Source of the DNA: Isochrysis galbana
Lineage: Eukaryota > Haptophyta > Isochrysidales > Isochrysidaceae
Reading direction: 5' to 3'
Length of the DNA: 64,000 nt
Assembly: GCA_018136815.1 (NCBI GenBank)
Contig: CM030936.1
Location: forward strand, 4,478,474 to 4,542,473
The notes beneath the pieces are model-generated. The model was given only the letters and a program-made list of their open reading frames with translations, did not search any database and was not told the origin of the DNA. Of the stretch, positions 29,778-40,466 are shown piece after piece; positions within the stretch are counted from its first letter, which is position 1, and every line of letters starts with the position of its first letter. Position numbers and translations under genes: made by a program.

Positions 29778-29915
29778 CCCCCCCCCCCCCCCCCCCTCTC
29801 TCCCCCTCCCTCCCTCCCTCCCTCCCTCCCCCTCCGTCCCTGCGTCCCTCCCTTCCTCTCCCTGTCTCCCCTCCCTTCCCTCCCTCCCCCCTCCCCTCTC
29901 CCTCTCGCTCCCGCA
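29778..29915 (+). repeat. Poly-C and CCCT-rich tract upstream of riboflavin kinase
   Basis: A run of about 18 C, then CTCC and CCCT repeats. It lies just beyond the start codon of the minus-strand riboflavin kinase. A similar pair of tracts follows at 30120-30250 with a poly-C run and (CT)n. Confidence 0.85.
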
Positions 29916-30187
29916 AGACGAGTGCGGCCCGACGAGACCGGCCGATGGAGAGAGCCAACGTCTTTACTACTAAAGTACTCTCCTCTACTCTCATTCTATA
30001 AATAGGAATATAGAGTAAACGCCGCATGCCTACTATTGACTATTGTAGGGAGCTCGAGCTAAAGATATCTCTGCGCGAGGGGGAGTTGTTTTGTATATGA
30101 CGTGGTTGTACCGCTCCGCCCCCCCCCCCTCTCTCTCTCTCTACCTGCCGCTTCCCCCCGCGCACGAGGACCCCCCCCCCCCCCCCC

Positions 30188-30218
<31 letters not shown>

Positions 30219-30594
30219 CTCTCTCACTCTCGCTGCCGCCGCCGCTGTTTCTTTCTTCTCTCTCTCTGCCCGTCTTCCCTATCTCTCGGCTTAGGACCGA
30301 CAGACGGAGAGCCCTCCGCCCGCTGCTGCTCTCCCTCCCCCCGCTGTCCCTCCCGTGGCTCTCTCTCTCTTCTCTTCTCTCTCCTCCTCCTTCTCTTCAT
30401 GGTTTCCCTCTTTCCCCCTCTCTCTCTTTCTCCCTCCCTCCCTCTGCCACTCTCTCTCTCTCCCTCCCCACCCGCAACCGCCCTACCTCTACTCAAAACC
30501 CCCCTCCCCCCCTCCCGTGCTTCTCTCACGTAAATACCGCGATTATATCTCCCTCCTCGACAACCTCTCTGCCCTCTCCGCATCTCTCTCTCCC

Positions 30595-30975
30595 ATGTCG
30601 CTCTTCCTCCTCTCCCTCCTCTCCGCCTCCCTCCTCTCGCCCACGACGGTGCCCACGCGGCTGATCGCAGCACAAGCCTCTCCCCACTTCCTCCTCTCGC
30701 GCCACACGGCCCCAGCCCTCCTCGCCACTCCCTCCCACAACTTCTCTCCCCCCTCTCGCCAAAAACAAAACTCTCGCCGCCCACGCTCCGTCCTCCTTCT
30801 CGTCGCAAAGGCCATCGGAGCGGTAGCGCTGCTGCTCGGAACGCTGGGCACCTCGATCATGGCCGTCGCTCATCGCGCCGACGACCTCAAGCATGACCTG
30901 CGCTCGTCGGGGGAGTGGCTAGCAGGCACCAAGCAGACTGTCCGCCAGACTGCCTCGCCTTCACCATTCGCCTGA
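30595..30975 (+). CDS. Hypothetical small protein with signal-like start and one membrane helix
   Basis: From Met30595 the frame reads MSLFLLSLLSASLLSPTTVP and then a Ser/Pro-rich linker. A hydrophobic helix follows (VAKAIGAVALLLGTLGTSIM) and a hydrophilic tail (RADDLKHDLRSSGEWLAGTK), about 126 residues. The frame extends upstream through CT repeats to 30355, which I do not trust. The C-terminal 60 residues look protein-like; no family recognised. The poly-pyrimidine leader resembles those in front of recognised genes here. Confidence 0.35.
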   Translation: MSLFLLSLLSASLLSPTTVPTRLIAAQASPHFLLSRHTAPALLATPSHNFSPPSRQKQNSRRPRSVLLLVAKAIGAVALLLGTLGTSIMAVAHRADDLKHDLRSSGEWLAGTKQTVRQTASPSPFA

Positions 30976-30999
30976 GTGCCTGAGCTCTAGAAACGCAGG

Positions 31000-31800
31000 C
31001 AAAGCGCAGCATCGGAGGAGGGGAGGCAGGGGGAGGAGGTGGGGGGGCGATCATCTCGCTGCGCTTCATTGCACTCTACACCGCTATCTTGGAGAACGGC
31101 GCAGATGTGTGCTTCCACGGGCATGAATTCTCTCCCTTCTCCCCTTCCCTTAGCTCAACACTTCCGATCATGACGTCATGCACGCGGCGCGCCACTCCAG
31201 CCCGTCGCCTGACGAAAGCCCCATCGAGCCCTTTCCCTGAACCCACACCCATCTACTCCATACCCTCTGGGTACCGCCAGGTGCTGCGAGTGCGAAGTGG
31301 ATCCGCACCGCAGCTACGTGGCGTCGCCAGGTAGCTCACACCACTTGTGCCGTCTGGATTTCCCCACATGATACGACCACGCGAACCGCTTCTTCTTGGC
31401 CCTTGCGAGGGCAACACGCATGTCCAAGCGCAGCTTCACGGGCGATGTCGTAATGCAAGCGCCAAGATTACGTTAAGATGGCCCTCTGCAAATGAGCTGC
31501 TCGCCGTGCGAGTCTAGGTGATATGTTGCGATGAGCGTGTTTCGAAGCAGTTCCGTCTCGATGATGAGCGAGTCGAGCGCGGTGCAGCACCATCTCCCAG
31601 TGCTGCACCTCCAGGTGGATCGATTAGGCCCGCTTCAAATGCGCTCTCCGTACGCATGCTACATGTTGACACAGCCTTTGATGAGGCACAAGACATGTGC
31701 AAATCTTCTTCGAGGCGGTGGTGTTGGATATCAACTCTTGTAGAAAGGAGACATAAGAATCCGCAACATTAAAAAGAAAACTCCCCCCAAAACTATTGTT
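31000..31800. other. Interval with no supported gene
   Basis: Short frames on both strands only. No motif, tRNA-like clover or known repeat was recognised between the hypothetical membrane protein and the MERA repeat. Confidence 0.5.
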
Positions 31801-32075
31801 ATAGTTTGACCTATGGAGCGTGCCGCGACCGCTCCCGAGCCCCAGGCGACCCTCGCCACCGCGCCCCACCTGGGACGCCCCATGCCGCCCGAGGCGGCTC
31901 GTCAGAAAGCCCTCTCAAAGCCCATCCAAACCACACCCGCGCAAGCGCGCGGGCTGGCGAGCACTGGCACCGAACAGGTTGCCACCATGGCTCTGCGTAG
32001 CATGCAGGGGGTCTTGGAGACCCCCTCCAACAGTGGGAAAGCCCCTCCCACCCGGAGGATACCCCCAATGTAGCC
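31798..32075 (+). repeat. 'MERAATAPEP' repeat, short copy
   Basis: After 'attgttatagtttgacc' a frame starts MERAATAPEPQATLATAPHL and ends 86 residues later. The same start, leader and about 90% of the residues are found in the inverted copy at 40467-41500, whose frame continues for 334 residues. Here the match stops after GVLETPSNSGK. Between 32080 and 32690 there are G-runs, a direct repeat 'ggggacggtagaagtcccgc' (about 32117 and 32195) and no gene. Confidence 0.75.
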
Positions 32076-32690
32076 GCACGGAGTGCCCTCCCAGGAGGGG
32101 GGGGGGGTAGTCACAACGGGGACGGTAGAAGTCCCGCGCCTTTGGCGGGGAGGGGGGGGGGGGTTAGTAGAAGTCACAAGTGTCAGAGCGGGGACGGTAG
32201 AAGTCCCGCACCTTTGGCTCGTTTTTGCCGAAGGGGTGCATATAATAAATACGCATGTATCTGTGGCACCAACACACGTCAAGGCGTACAGGCAGGTGCG
32301 CTGAGGGGTGTCAGGATACTACTGGGCTAGTGGGAGTAGTGGTACTAACGCTCAGATAATTTATTATTATCAAGTTGCACCTTCTAAGCTCTAAGTTGGT
32401 GTTAGCTGACGAGCGGGCGCACCAACACTGCCTATGAGGGATGTAAGAAGGGGATATGGTCTCCTCTCTGCCCCCGCACCAAGCATGGCTGCTTTATTTC
32501 TTCCTGCCCACGACAGAAGGTATTCAACGTCAGACCTGGGCGCCATAGTGCTAGCGTAGAATCCTAGGGAGAGAGAAGAGCACGTACATGGGGGATGGCA
32601 GCTTGCCGTGGCAGGTCGTCCTCTCTCTCTTGCCTGTCGCGTGCACATGGGGCAAATACAAAATAGACTCCGTTGCGGTCCTGATTCGGG

Positions 32691-33746
32691 CTACAGTCGG
32701 CTCTTTGTCAGAGTGGCCACACGGAATACACCCTCTTGCACCGCGCTCGCTACAAGCCGCCCGTCGTGGGCCCAAATGCGCGCGCGGACGGTGGCTCTGC
32801 CGAAGGCGGCATGCGGGGAGTCATACTCAAACAGCAGCCAACTAGACGCATCAATCGGCCATTCGTGCAGGTACAACACGTGGTCGAGGCTGGTCACCAT
32901 GATGGGCTCAAGCAGCGGTGGCGATGTCGCTTCACCGGACTCTCCGCCACAATCATCCGCACCTGGCCGCCACGAATGAACGCCAGCCGACATCAAGAAC
33001 TGAAGGTCCGAAAGAAAAGCCATGGCTGCGGCATGCACCATCGCCGAGGCCTTCGGCGCAATACGGGTGCCCTCCAGTGACAAATGGTTGCTGCTCTGCT
33101 GTTCGTCATGCGGAGAGCCGCTCGCCGTGGGAGACGCCGTTGCCTCCGTAATGGGCGGAAGCGGATCACCACCACCGGCATGCGGAGACTGCCAGCGCAT
33201 CCACCATCGCAAGCCGCCTGCATCAGCGGGAAGGACTTGCCACGCCTCCCGCGCCGAATCCTTAGCATGGCGCGCGCTCCAATCTGTGTGAAGTGACGGC
33301 TCAGCATGCACGCGTCGGCCAATCGCCTTCGACTGTGGAGGAGCGACCTCTGGCATCCGAGCTGAGTGTAGAGCCCGGGAGGGACCACCGTGCGCAGAGT
33401 CGCGTTCGGCGTATGCTGCGTGGAACGAGACGAGCCCACAGGCGATGGGGGCCGTCGCCGGATCGCCATCATCGGGGTCCAAGGGCTGCTCTACAGCGAT
33501 AACTGAGTACAAGGCGAACGAGCGTCCTTCGCGGAGAGGCTCGACTGCGTAGCGTGTGCGCCGCATCCGTCCTGGCCGCAGGAAATGGACATGCAGCGAA
33601 TGTGCGACCCAGCCAGAAGGCGCGGCATCCGCCGCCGCTAGCAATAGGTGCGCTGCGATCTGACCCCCAAAAGCACGAGGCGACGCCCTCCACCAGTCGC
33701 TCTCATCCGCGATGCATCGGTCCAGCTGCAAGAACCGGGGTGCCAT
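32691..33746 (-). CDS. Acyl-CoA thioesterase II (TesB/ACOT8 type) with peroxisomal PTS1 signal
   Basis: 351 residues, single exon. The first hotdog shows AFGGQIAAHLLLAA and HSLHVHFLRPGRM, the TesB signature. The second shows MVTSLDHVLYLHEW with the catalytic Asp, SWLLFEYDSPHAAFGRATVR with the Thr-containing block, and IWAHDGRLVASAVQEGVFR with the catalytic Gln. It hydrolyses acyl-CoA to free acid and CoA. The last three residues are SRL, a standard PTS1, so it should act in peroxisomes in beta-oxidation. An insertion of about 75 residues between the hotdogs (HAGGGDPLPPITEATASPTA and onward) is longer than in bacterial TesB. MAPRFLQLDRC is the first Met; the poly-C/CT tract starting at 33870 lies just upstream. 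Confidence 0.9.
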   Translation of the reverse strand: MAPRFLQLDRCIADESDWWRASPRAFGGQIAAHLLLAAADAAPSGWVAHSLHVHFLRPGRMRRTRYAVEPLREGRSFALYSVIAVEQPLDPDDGDPATAPIACGLVSFHAAYAERDSAHGGPSRALHSARMPEVAPPQSKAIGRRVHAEPSLHTDWSARHAKDSAREAWQVLPADAGGLRWWMRWQSPHAGGGDPLPPITEATASPTASGSPHDEQQSSNHLSLEGTRIAPKASAMVHAAAMAFLSDLQFLMSAGVHSWRPGADDCGGESGEATSPPLLEPIMVTSLDHVLYLHEWPIDASSWLLFEYDSPHAAFGRATVRARIWAHDGRLVASAVQEGVFRVATLTKSRL

Positions 33747-33749
33747 CCG

Positions 33750-34270
33750 GCTAGGCGAGTGCGGCAGCGCGCTTCTTTGGCGGCAAACTCCCTCTACAGA
33801 CCCCGCTCGGGCCTTGCACGCGGAGCGCGAGGGGAGCGCGCTCGCTCGCCCCCTACCCTGCCCTCTTCAACCCCCCCCCCCCCCCCTTTCTCCCTCTCTT
33901 CCCTTCTTCCGACAGCCGCGTAGACAGGAGGTGGCGGTGTGGCCTCTTCCCCGCGAGCGCTGTGCTGCCTCCTCTCTACCCTCCCCACCCCACCTCCTTT
34001 CCGCGACCCCTGTTGGGCTCGATCCCCCCTCCACCGCTGGTAGAGAGTAGAGAGAGAGGAGAGAGAGAGTAAAGGGAGGCAGTGAGAGAGAGAGGGTATT
34101 GTATGGCGAGGGAGAGAGAGAGAGGGAGAGAGAGGGGGGCGAGAAGGCAGAGCGTATTATTTATAGCCGTTCTCTTCAGAAAGCTCTCTGTGTTCACGAG
34201 CGATATCGACACGAAACCAAACCATGACGCCATAAATATCTCATTCTTTATAGCCGTTCTCATGACTCCT
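33750..34270. repeat. Poly-C, GA and CT tracts upstream of the thioesterase
   Basis: A run of about 19 C near 33871, CT-rich sequence to about 34030 and a GA tract at 34040-34140. No gene seen. Confidence 0.7.
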
Positions 34271-34512
34271 CACTAAGTTTATACTTGGTCGCCATGGAGC
34301 GCGCCGGCGCTCCCCTCCTCTCCTTCGGGCCCCCCCCGCGGGCGCCCCACCAGTTCCAATGGAGCAGTCGCTGGCGAAGCGACCGCGTCCGCCAGAAGAG
34401 GCCGAGCACATGAGCGCGATTCCCGTCGCGCGACACGACCCGTGGCCCTGGCCACACCACCCTCAGCAGCCGTGCTGGCCCCCCTCATGGCTCATGGGGG
34501 ACAGCAGGCTGT
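34271..34512 (+). mobile_element. 5' fragment of the 'MERA' non-LTR-like element
   Basis: CACTAAGTTTATACTTGGTC followed by 'gccATGGAGCGCGCC' is the plus-strand counterpart of the element start at 26.19 kb. The next 200 bp match in broken frames (SFGPP, then PPVPMEQSLAKRPRPP-like, then the Trp/Pro/His-rich stretch). It ends abruptly near 34512. From 34515 to 34870 no gene is visible. Confidence 0.65.
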
Positions 34513-34879
34513 GAGTCCCTTCCGAGGCCATCAGCCATCGGGTCATCTCGTTCATCTCGTTACTCTCACATTCCTAGTTGGGCTGTAAGTACTGATGATA
34601 TTAGAACGGCCGTCAGCCCGAGACCATAACCGTCAGCCCGATTTCATAGAACGAGCGTATTTGCAATGAAATTTTCGACCTGCTGCAATGTAAATTTGCG
34701 AATGTGCATTGCCATGATCATGGCGTTTGCTTAGCACATGTAGATGTACATCTCGTTCCAAGCAATCATACAATCATTTCACACACCACATATTATCTCA
34801 GCAACATTTGTTAAATGAATGAACGACACCACACATTACTAAGAGCGTACGCAAAACAACACACAACAGACAATTAACT

Positions 34880-35640
34880 TCAAAACGAAGGACCTCCACC
34901 TCCCATACGAGGACACAGTTGCTCCTCTGCTTCCAAACGCGTGAGGGTACTCATCTCTGTTAACTCTAGTTCCCGGCGTCGCCTGCGCCGTTCATCAGAG
35001 AGCTTGAGCTCCATCTCGAGTTGTGCCTCTCGCAATGTCCGCCTTCGCCTCTCAACCGACAAAGCCGCATGCCCGGAGTGTTGTTGCCCGCCGTATTGCC
35101 CACTTGCATGCCCCTCCCTAGGAGCATCATAGTGCGGAGGTGGGTGCCATGAAGGGGGTGATTGCTGGGGCATCCACCATTGTGGGGATGGGTGTTGGGG
35201 TGGAGGGCAAGGACTTGACAGGTAGTGACTTCCCGGCGCATAGTGACTTGAAGGACCGCAAGGGTAGGGCTCGGTATGGGGACCTTGAGCGTGGGGGTTT
35301 TGAGCATACAAGCTCGGAGGCATGAGGTGGTGGTGGCTGGGAGGCGGAGAGTAGTGGCCGGGAGGCGGTGGGTAGTGGCTGGGAGGCGGGGGGTGGGGGT
35401 GACCGGGAGGTGGCGGGTAGTGGCCCGGAGGTGGTGGGTAGTGGCCCGGAGGTGGTGGGTAGTGGCTAGGACGTGGGGGTTGGTGGCTCGGACTCGGAGG
35501 CAGGGGGGGGTGGCTCGGAGGCGGGTGGTGGTGGATTGGAGGTGGGGGTTGGGGGTTGTGGTGGCTCGGAGGTGGCGGGTAGAAGCTGGGAGGAGGGGAG
35601 TAGTGTCTCGGAGGGTAGGTAGGAGCTTAGTGGAAGGTAG
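34880..35640 (-). CDS. His/Tyr/Pro-repeat protein with C-terminal charged helix
   Basis: The certain part runs from Met35323: MPPSLYAQNPHAQGPHTEPY, a Pro/His/Tyr-rich region, then a long charged helix VERRRRTLREAQLEMELKLS, DERRRRRRELELTEMSTLTR and LEAEEQL. Upstream, to about 35640, the same frame continues through tandem (G)HYPPPP-type heptads encoded by imperfect 21-bp repeats, so the real start is further upstream. The repeat domain followed by a coiled-coil-like basic tail is seen in some plant and algal scaffold or transposon-accessory proteins. I cannot assign a family. Repeat copy number probably varies between strains. Confidence 0.45.
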
Positions 35641-35769
35641 GGGCTTGTCTCGTGAGGTGCAGCTGTGGCTATGGGTGTGAGGTTGGCTGCAGAAGTGGCG
35701 GCGGCGAGCGACGTGCTCTGCAGCAGCGGCTTGACGCTCAGCAATGGCTTGGCGCTCGGCGGCTGCTTC

Positions 35770-36350
35770 GAGCTCCTCCCCCGGTGATCCGTTCCCCCCT
35801 TCCTCTTATGCCTACCGGGCTGGCGGCGTCCTCAGTCCCGACTTCTCCTGTAAACAGGTGCGGGACTTACATATTTTCCGGTGAGCGGAGCCCTCCCTCC
35901 GCCCACCCCCTTCTCCGCGCTCTCTCTCCCCTCTCCTGCAGGCACGCGCGATGGCGCGCCTGCGACAGGCCTGCAGCTGCCTCTGGCGACCCCTGGAGGC
36001 TCCTGGAGGCCAGCTCAGGGGGCAGAGGAGGCTGGGGCTGGGCCCTAGTCTCCCCTGCCTCTCCTTCGCTAGCGCTCCTGGGCCTCAGGGGCCCCCACTC
36101 TGCACTCTGCACCTGTCTGCCTGTCGAACAGGGGGGGAGGGGGGGTTGGAGCGATGGGCTGGCCACGACAGGTCAGGACGCGCGAGGCAGGCGAGCCTGC
36201 CACTGAGAGAGTGGGTCAGCAGGGCTGTGGGCTCCTGGCAAGCCATCAGGCGGTGCCAGGAGCATGGGTGGTTCCTCCCCCATGGCAGGGGAGGAGTGGA
36301 GAGAGGGGGGGGCTCGTGCCCCCCCATGGGCGAACTAAGTATAACTAGGA
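35770..36350 (+). repeat. Dispersed repeat family A, third copy
   Basis: Matches 310-870 in order: 'tgatccgttcc', 'cctgtaaacaggtgcgggac', 'cagctcagggggcagaggag', 'ggttcctcccccatgg' and 'ggctcgtgcccccccatggg'. It ends at CTAAGTATAACTAGG, a shortened terminus (36335 onward), directly followed by an AT-rich stretch and the CT microsatellite. Confidence 0.8.
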
Positions 36351-36373
36351 TATAATAACATTAATAATTTAAT

Positions 36374-36590
<217 letters not shown>

Positions 36591-37396
36591 CCCTCCTCTC
36601 GAACGAGGTATGGATGGATGGGCGCGCGCTTTGCGCATGCGCATTAACTTACCCCTGCATATACCCCACAAGCAATGCTAGCTCATCAGTTCTAGGAGAG
36701 GAGTGCATGCAGCATGCCATGAGCTATGGTCTTCATCTTCAGAAGTCGTTCATTGTTCATTGTAATGCCACAAGCTTTGCATTCGTCAAATCCATAAACC
36801 GAAGTTTATGGTCTCGGGCTGACGGCCGTTTTAGTACTGATGCATTAGTATTAGCTCCCCAAGAGCTGATATACTGATGTAAGTGCCTAGGCTGCCAGTT
36901 CAAAAATAAAACTGAAAACAAAACTCCGGAGCGGGAACGAGCCCCCGCGAACAAGCGCAGAGGCGCGCCCGCCCGCTCCCTCCCCCTTATCTCTCTTGCT
37001 AGCTGCCCACCCCCCACCCCCCACCACCTTGGCCTCTTGGCCTCTTCACATGCACCTGCCAACTCGTGCTCTCTGTTTGTTTGCGCTGCCCTCCCCTCTT
37101 TGCGCGCGCGCCACGCGCTGCACGCTGAACACCCCCCAGTAAGTATAAGTATTATAATAGCGATACTAGAAGTTGTAGTAGGGGTGTAAGCTGATATTAG
37201 TACTGATGTAAGTACTGATGTAAGTGTAAGCTCAAAACCACCGTCCACCGTAAGCTTACGGACTGACAGCCCAACTAGGCTCACATTTCGTCAGGCCCTC
37301 CGGCCATCTTCATCTCGTTATACAATCCACAAGCTGTGCGGCGTGCGGCTTTGATTATTTTACAACATCCTTCAGCTACTAGCTGGAAGACAAGCG

Positions 37397-37690
37397 CTAC
37401 AAGCTAGCGGGAATAGCGGGCATTCCTGGGGCATGCCGCAGTGTATCGTAAAGGGGTTGCTTCGCTTGCCGTTTGGCTTTTCCCCATCGTGTAGGCAGCG
37501 CGTCAATGTTAGGCGTAAGGATCCGAAGCCACGACGAAGCCACTTCGAGTAGCCCGGGCCGAAACCTAGTGCTCCGGCGCTCCGGGCCCGCCTTATGGTA
37601 GTAATCCCAGCTGACGCGGTCGAAGGCTTTCTCCCGGTCTATGGCGAGGGCGAGGCGCGAGGCCCCCATTGACCCCCACTTATATATAAG
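37397..37690 (-). mobile_element. LINE reverse-transcriptase fragment
   Basis: Minus frame: SRLALAIDREKAFDRVSWDY, the RT block with its Asp as at 25.2 kb. A frameshift follows, then ASSWLRILTPNIDALPTRWG. Truncated on both sides. Confidence 0.75.
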
Positions 37691-37699
37691 TATAAGTAG

Positions 37700-38895
37700 G
37701 TTGGCTGACACTTGTTGCACAGACGGCTGCAATTTATTCTTGGACCATCGCCAAAGGGCGCATCATATTGCAAAAGCTTTGGCATTCTGCACATCATGCA
37801 CACATTGCCCACACTTCTACGATTCCGGATGCTGGCTTATACTGGCCGAGCGTCCACCTCGTGTCTTTTGGGGTGGCTGTGGGACATTGGGCCCCGCACC
37901 TCGTGCCTGCTAGGGGAATTCCCCCGCATTGAGAATTGTATGTGTGCCGCTGGTCCTCGCCTAGGGTCCAAGCGCACATACCGACCCTCCTCCCCGCCCC
38001 GCCCCGACGGAGCGCAACAGCAATCAACAAAATTCGCAAGTCGAGGATTTTCCACAGCAGGGGAGCGATGTCCCACAGTGGATCCTATCGCCGCGATGTG
38101 TAATTTGTGACTAGGCTGGCACTCACAAATTCACATGAGGCCACTGGCAAAGCTTACGGAGATCGGCCCTCCTCTGCTCAAACGGCAAACGGTGCGCAAC
38201 GGCGATGGCTTCCTCCTGGCCAAGCGTGACGCCTTTGGAAACATAAGGCGTCGCACCAGCAACAAGCATACGGCGGAAATGCTCGACGGAGGCACGAGGG
38301 GCATGACATGGTAGCTCCGGGTACCGCCGAATGTGTCTTGCATGCTTTCGAGCAGTCAGCACGATGGCGGGTATCCTGTGTCCTCGCCACAGAATTGTAG
38401 ACCTTTAGATGAGCACTTGATAAACTCATCACGTCAACGCAGAGAGCCGCGTTCAGGATGTGGCCGAGGCGCCGCTCGTGGACACGAGAAGATGGCCTAT
38501 CGCCACACGCGGACTGGCACGTGGGTCAAGAACTGCGCAAGAACCATGAGCGAGGCGACACTGCACACTCGACACGAGAGTTGGCGACCATCAGTGCCTA
38601 TTGGTGGTACCATGATCTAGCTGTTGCGGTCATCATCCTCTCCGCGCGCTCCTCAGAATCGGGCAGTCGCCACTGGCGCTCTGACGTCATCGCATTCTTG
38701 CCTTGACGATTGCACAGGTCACATCTTTATGTATTGGTGACCAACTGAATGCTTCATCGTTGCCCGTATCGTTGTCACAATTAATGAGTTCCATTGCATC
38801 AAAGCAGCAAAAGTCACGCTTAGGCTCTTCCCCGACTCGCACATTGGCCTTGGAGCAGGCGCACAGAGCCCTTCGGATCCACTGAGAGCGTCGTA
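37700..38895. other. Interval with no supported gene
   Basis: A minus frame at 38123-38362 (SVEHFRRMLVAGATPYVSKG, then VTLGQEEAIAVAHRLPFEQR) looks protein-like but I cannot place it in a family or find partners. The rest is short frames. Confidence 0.35.
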
Positions 38896-38902
38896 ACTCC
38901 AT

Positions 38903-40351
38903 TCAGGCACCCAACCGCAGCCTCGCCACTTGAACAGCAACCATTTGCGCTGCCGTCTCCATCTCATCCGTCGTGTTGAAGTACGAAGGCGAAAGTCGTA
39001 TCGACGGTTGCTGCGTCCATTGCTGGTCCTTAAACGTATGGCTACTGGGAGATAGCGAGCAGTCAAGTGCCTGTGCCTTCAAACCCTCGGCAAGAGCGGC
39101 AGACGAGACGCCCTCCACCTCAAAGGCGACAATGGCACCGAGGGGCGCGCCGTTCGCACTACGTGCACTGCCGTCACGCAAGCGCACTCCAGGAACAAGC
39201 TCGACAAGCCGGCGTCGCAGCAATGACGCAAGGTGCGAGGAAATGGCGTGGATACGGGACGGTGTTACAACTAGGGCGACGCTGACAGCAGCCGCCAGCC
39301 CGCAACGATTTGCCTCACTCGCCTCCCACATCTCGAAACGGCGAGCCCCCGGCGCCAACGTGTATGTATCCCGGGATTGCCATAGGCCCGAGACGTGATC
39401 CAGCATGACGGGCTCACCGAACAACGAAGCCCGTCTCTTATCCATGGAGCAGTCTGGGGGCAGGTATGTAACAGCCTCTGCACCAGATCCATAATTGCTC
39501 GCCGTCCGTGCAAAGTTGGCGTCAGCGGCATCAGTTGCCTCGCGGCTAGCGTATAGGAAACCGGAACCGCGAGGCCCGCGCAGCCATTTCCGCCCGGTCC
39601 CACATGCAAAGTCGCAGCCGATCGCGCGGACATCGACGTCGATCTGGCCAATCGTCTGACAAGCATCCAGGAGGTACACCGCGCCGAACTCGCGAGCCAC
39701 CACCCCGACCTCCTCCGCTGGTTGGATGACGGCGCTGCCCGTGTTCATGTGAGTCAATGCGACCACACACCTACTCGCCGATCCTTTCGCCCTCCGAAGG
39801 GCGTCGCGCAGTGCGTCGAGGTCGATGAGGCCCGAGGGTCGATGCGGAAGTACCTGAAGCCTTGTTCCGGTCTTCCTACACCGCTGCAGCATCGCGACGG
39901 CATTGCCTGCATACTCGGACTCAAACGCGAGGAGCGCGTCCCCTTCTCTCAGGTCGAGCGAGTAGAACGCCTTTGCCCACGCGAGTTGTGCGCTCTCCTG
40001 GAGCGCAACCTCTTCAGGCTGGCAGTGCAGTAGCTGCGATAATGCCTGACGCGCCGCATTGCCCCCGCGCGCCGCCTCAGCCGCCTGGTAGCCACCTCTC
40101 TCTCTCTCGAGCGAGAGATGCGCCGCCACAGCCTCTGCTGCTCTCCAGTGGGGTGGAGAAGCGCCTGCCGCGTTAAGGTGGAGCGCACCTTCGGTGCCGC
40201 GACGCCAGTCCAGCAGCTCCCCACCTGTGCCCGCCGAACATCCTGCCATGCGCATCCACACTCGAGAGGGAGAGGAGGAGAAGGAAGCGGCAGCGATTCC
40301 ACCGAGTGCGACGCGCATCGCCCGTCCGTTTGTCCCGAGCACCACCAACAA
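38903..40351 (-). CDS. Class V PLP-dependent aminotransferase / cysteine-desulfurase-like enzyme
   Basis: 482 residues, single exon. GALHLNAAGASPP (55-67) is the N-terminal family motif. CVVALTHMNTGSAV (195-208), VYLLDACQTIGQI (225-237; Asp229 contacts the PLP pyridine N) and GTGRKWLRGPRGSGFLY (251-267; Lys255 forms the Schiff base) make the cofactor site. RFEMWEASEANRCGLAAAV and SIRLSPSYFNTTDEM are C-terminal blocks. Candidate activities are a cysteine desulfurase-like lyase, an isopenicillin-N-epimerase-like enzyme or a C-S lyase; I cannot choose. There is no active-site Cys loop of the IscS type, so Fe-S assembly is unlikely. The first about 45 residues (MLVVLGTNGRAMRVAL, then AAASFSSSPSRVW) look like a mitochondrial or plastid presequence; Met33 is an alternative start. 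Confidence 0.85.
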   Translation of the reverse strand: MLVVLGTNGRAMRVALGGIAAASFSSSPSRVWMRMAGCSAGTGGELLDWRRGTEGALHLNAAGASPPHWRAAEAVAAHLSLERERGGYQAAEAARGGNAARQALSQLLHCQPEEVALQESAQLAWAKAFYSLDLREGDALLAFESEYAGNAVAMLQRCRKTGTRLQVLPHRPSGLIDLDALRDALRRAKGSASRCVVALTHMNTGSAVIQPAEEVGVVAREFGAVYLLDACQTIGQIDVDVRAIGCDFACGTGRKWLRGPRGSGFLYASREATDAADANFARTASNYGSGAEAVTYLPPDCSMDKRRASLFGEPVMLDHVSGLWQSRDTYTLAPGARRFEMWEASEANRCGLAAAVSVALVVTPSRIHAISSHLASLLRRRLVELVPGVRLRDGSARSANGAPLGAIVAFEVEGVSSAALAEGLKAQALDCSLSPSSHTFKDQQWTQQPSIRLSPSYFNTTDEMETAAQMVAVQVARLRLGA

Positions 40352-40466
40352 TAAGAATTTTTAATTTTTAACAAATTTTTATGGGTCGCGGCGCGGCAAA
40401 GGAACGGGACTAGCGCGCACACAAGACAGGACTCCCTGCCGCGGCGAGCGCAAGCACCCTTCCCCC

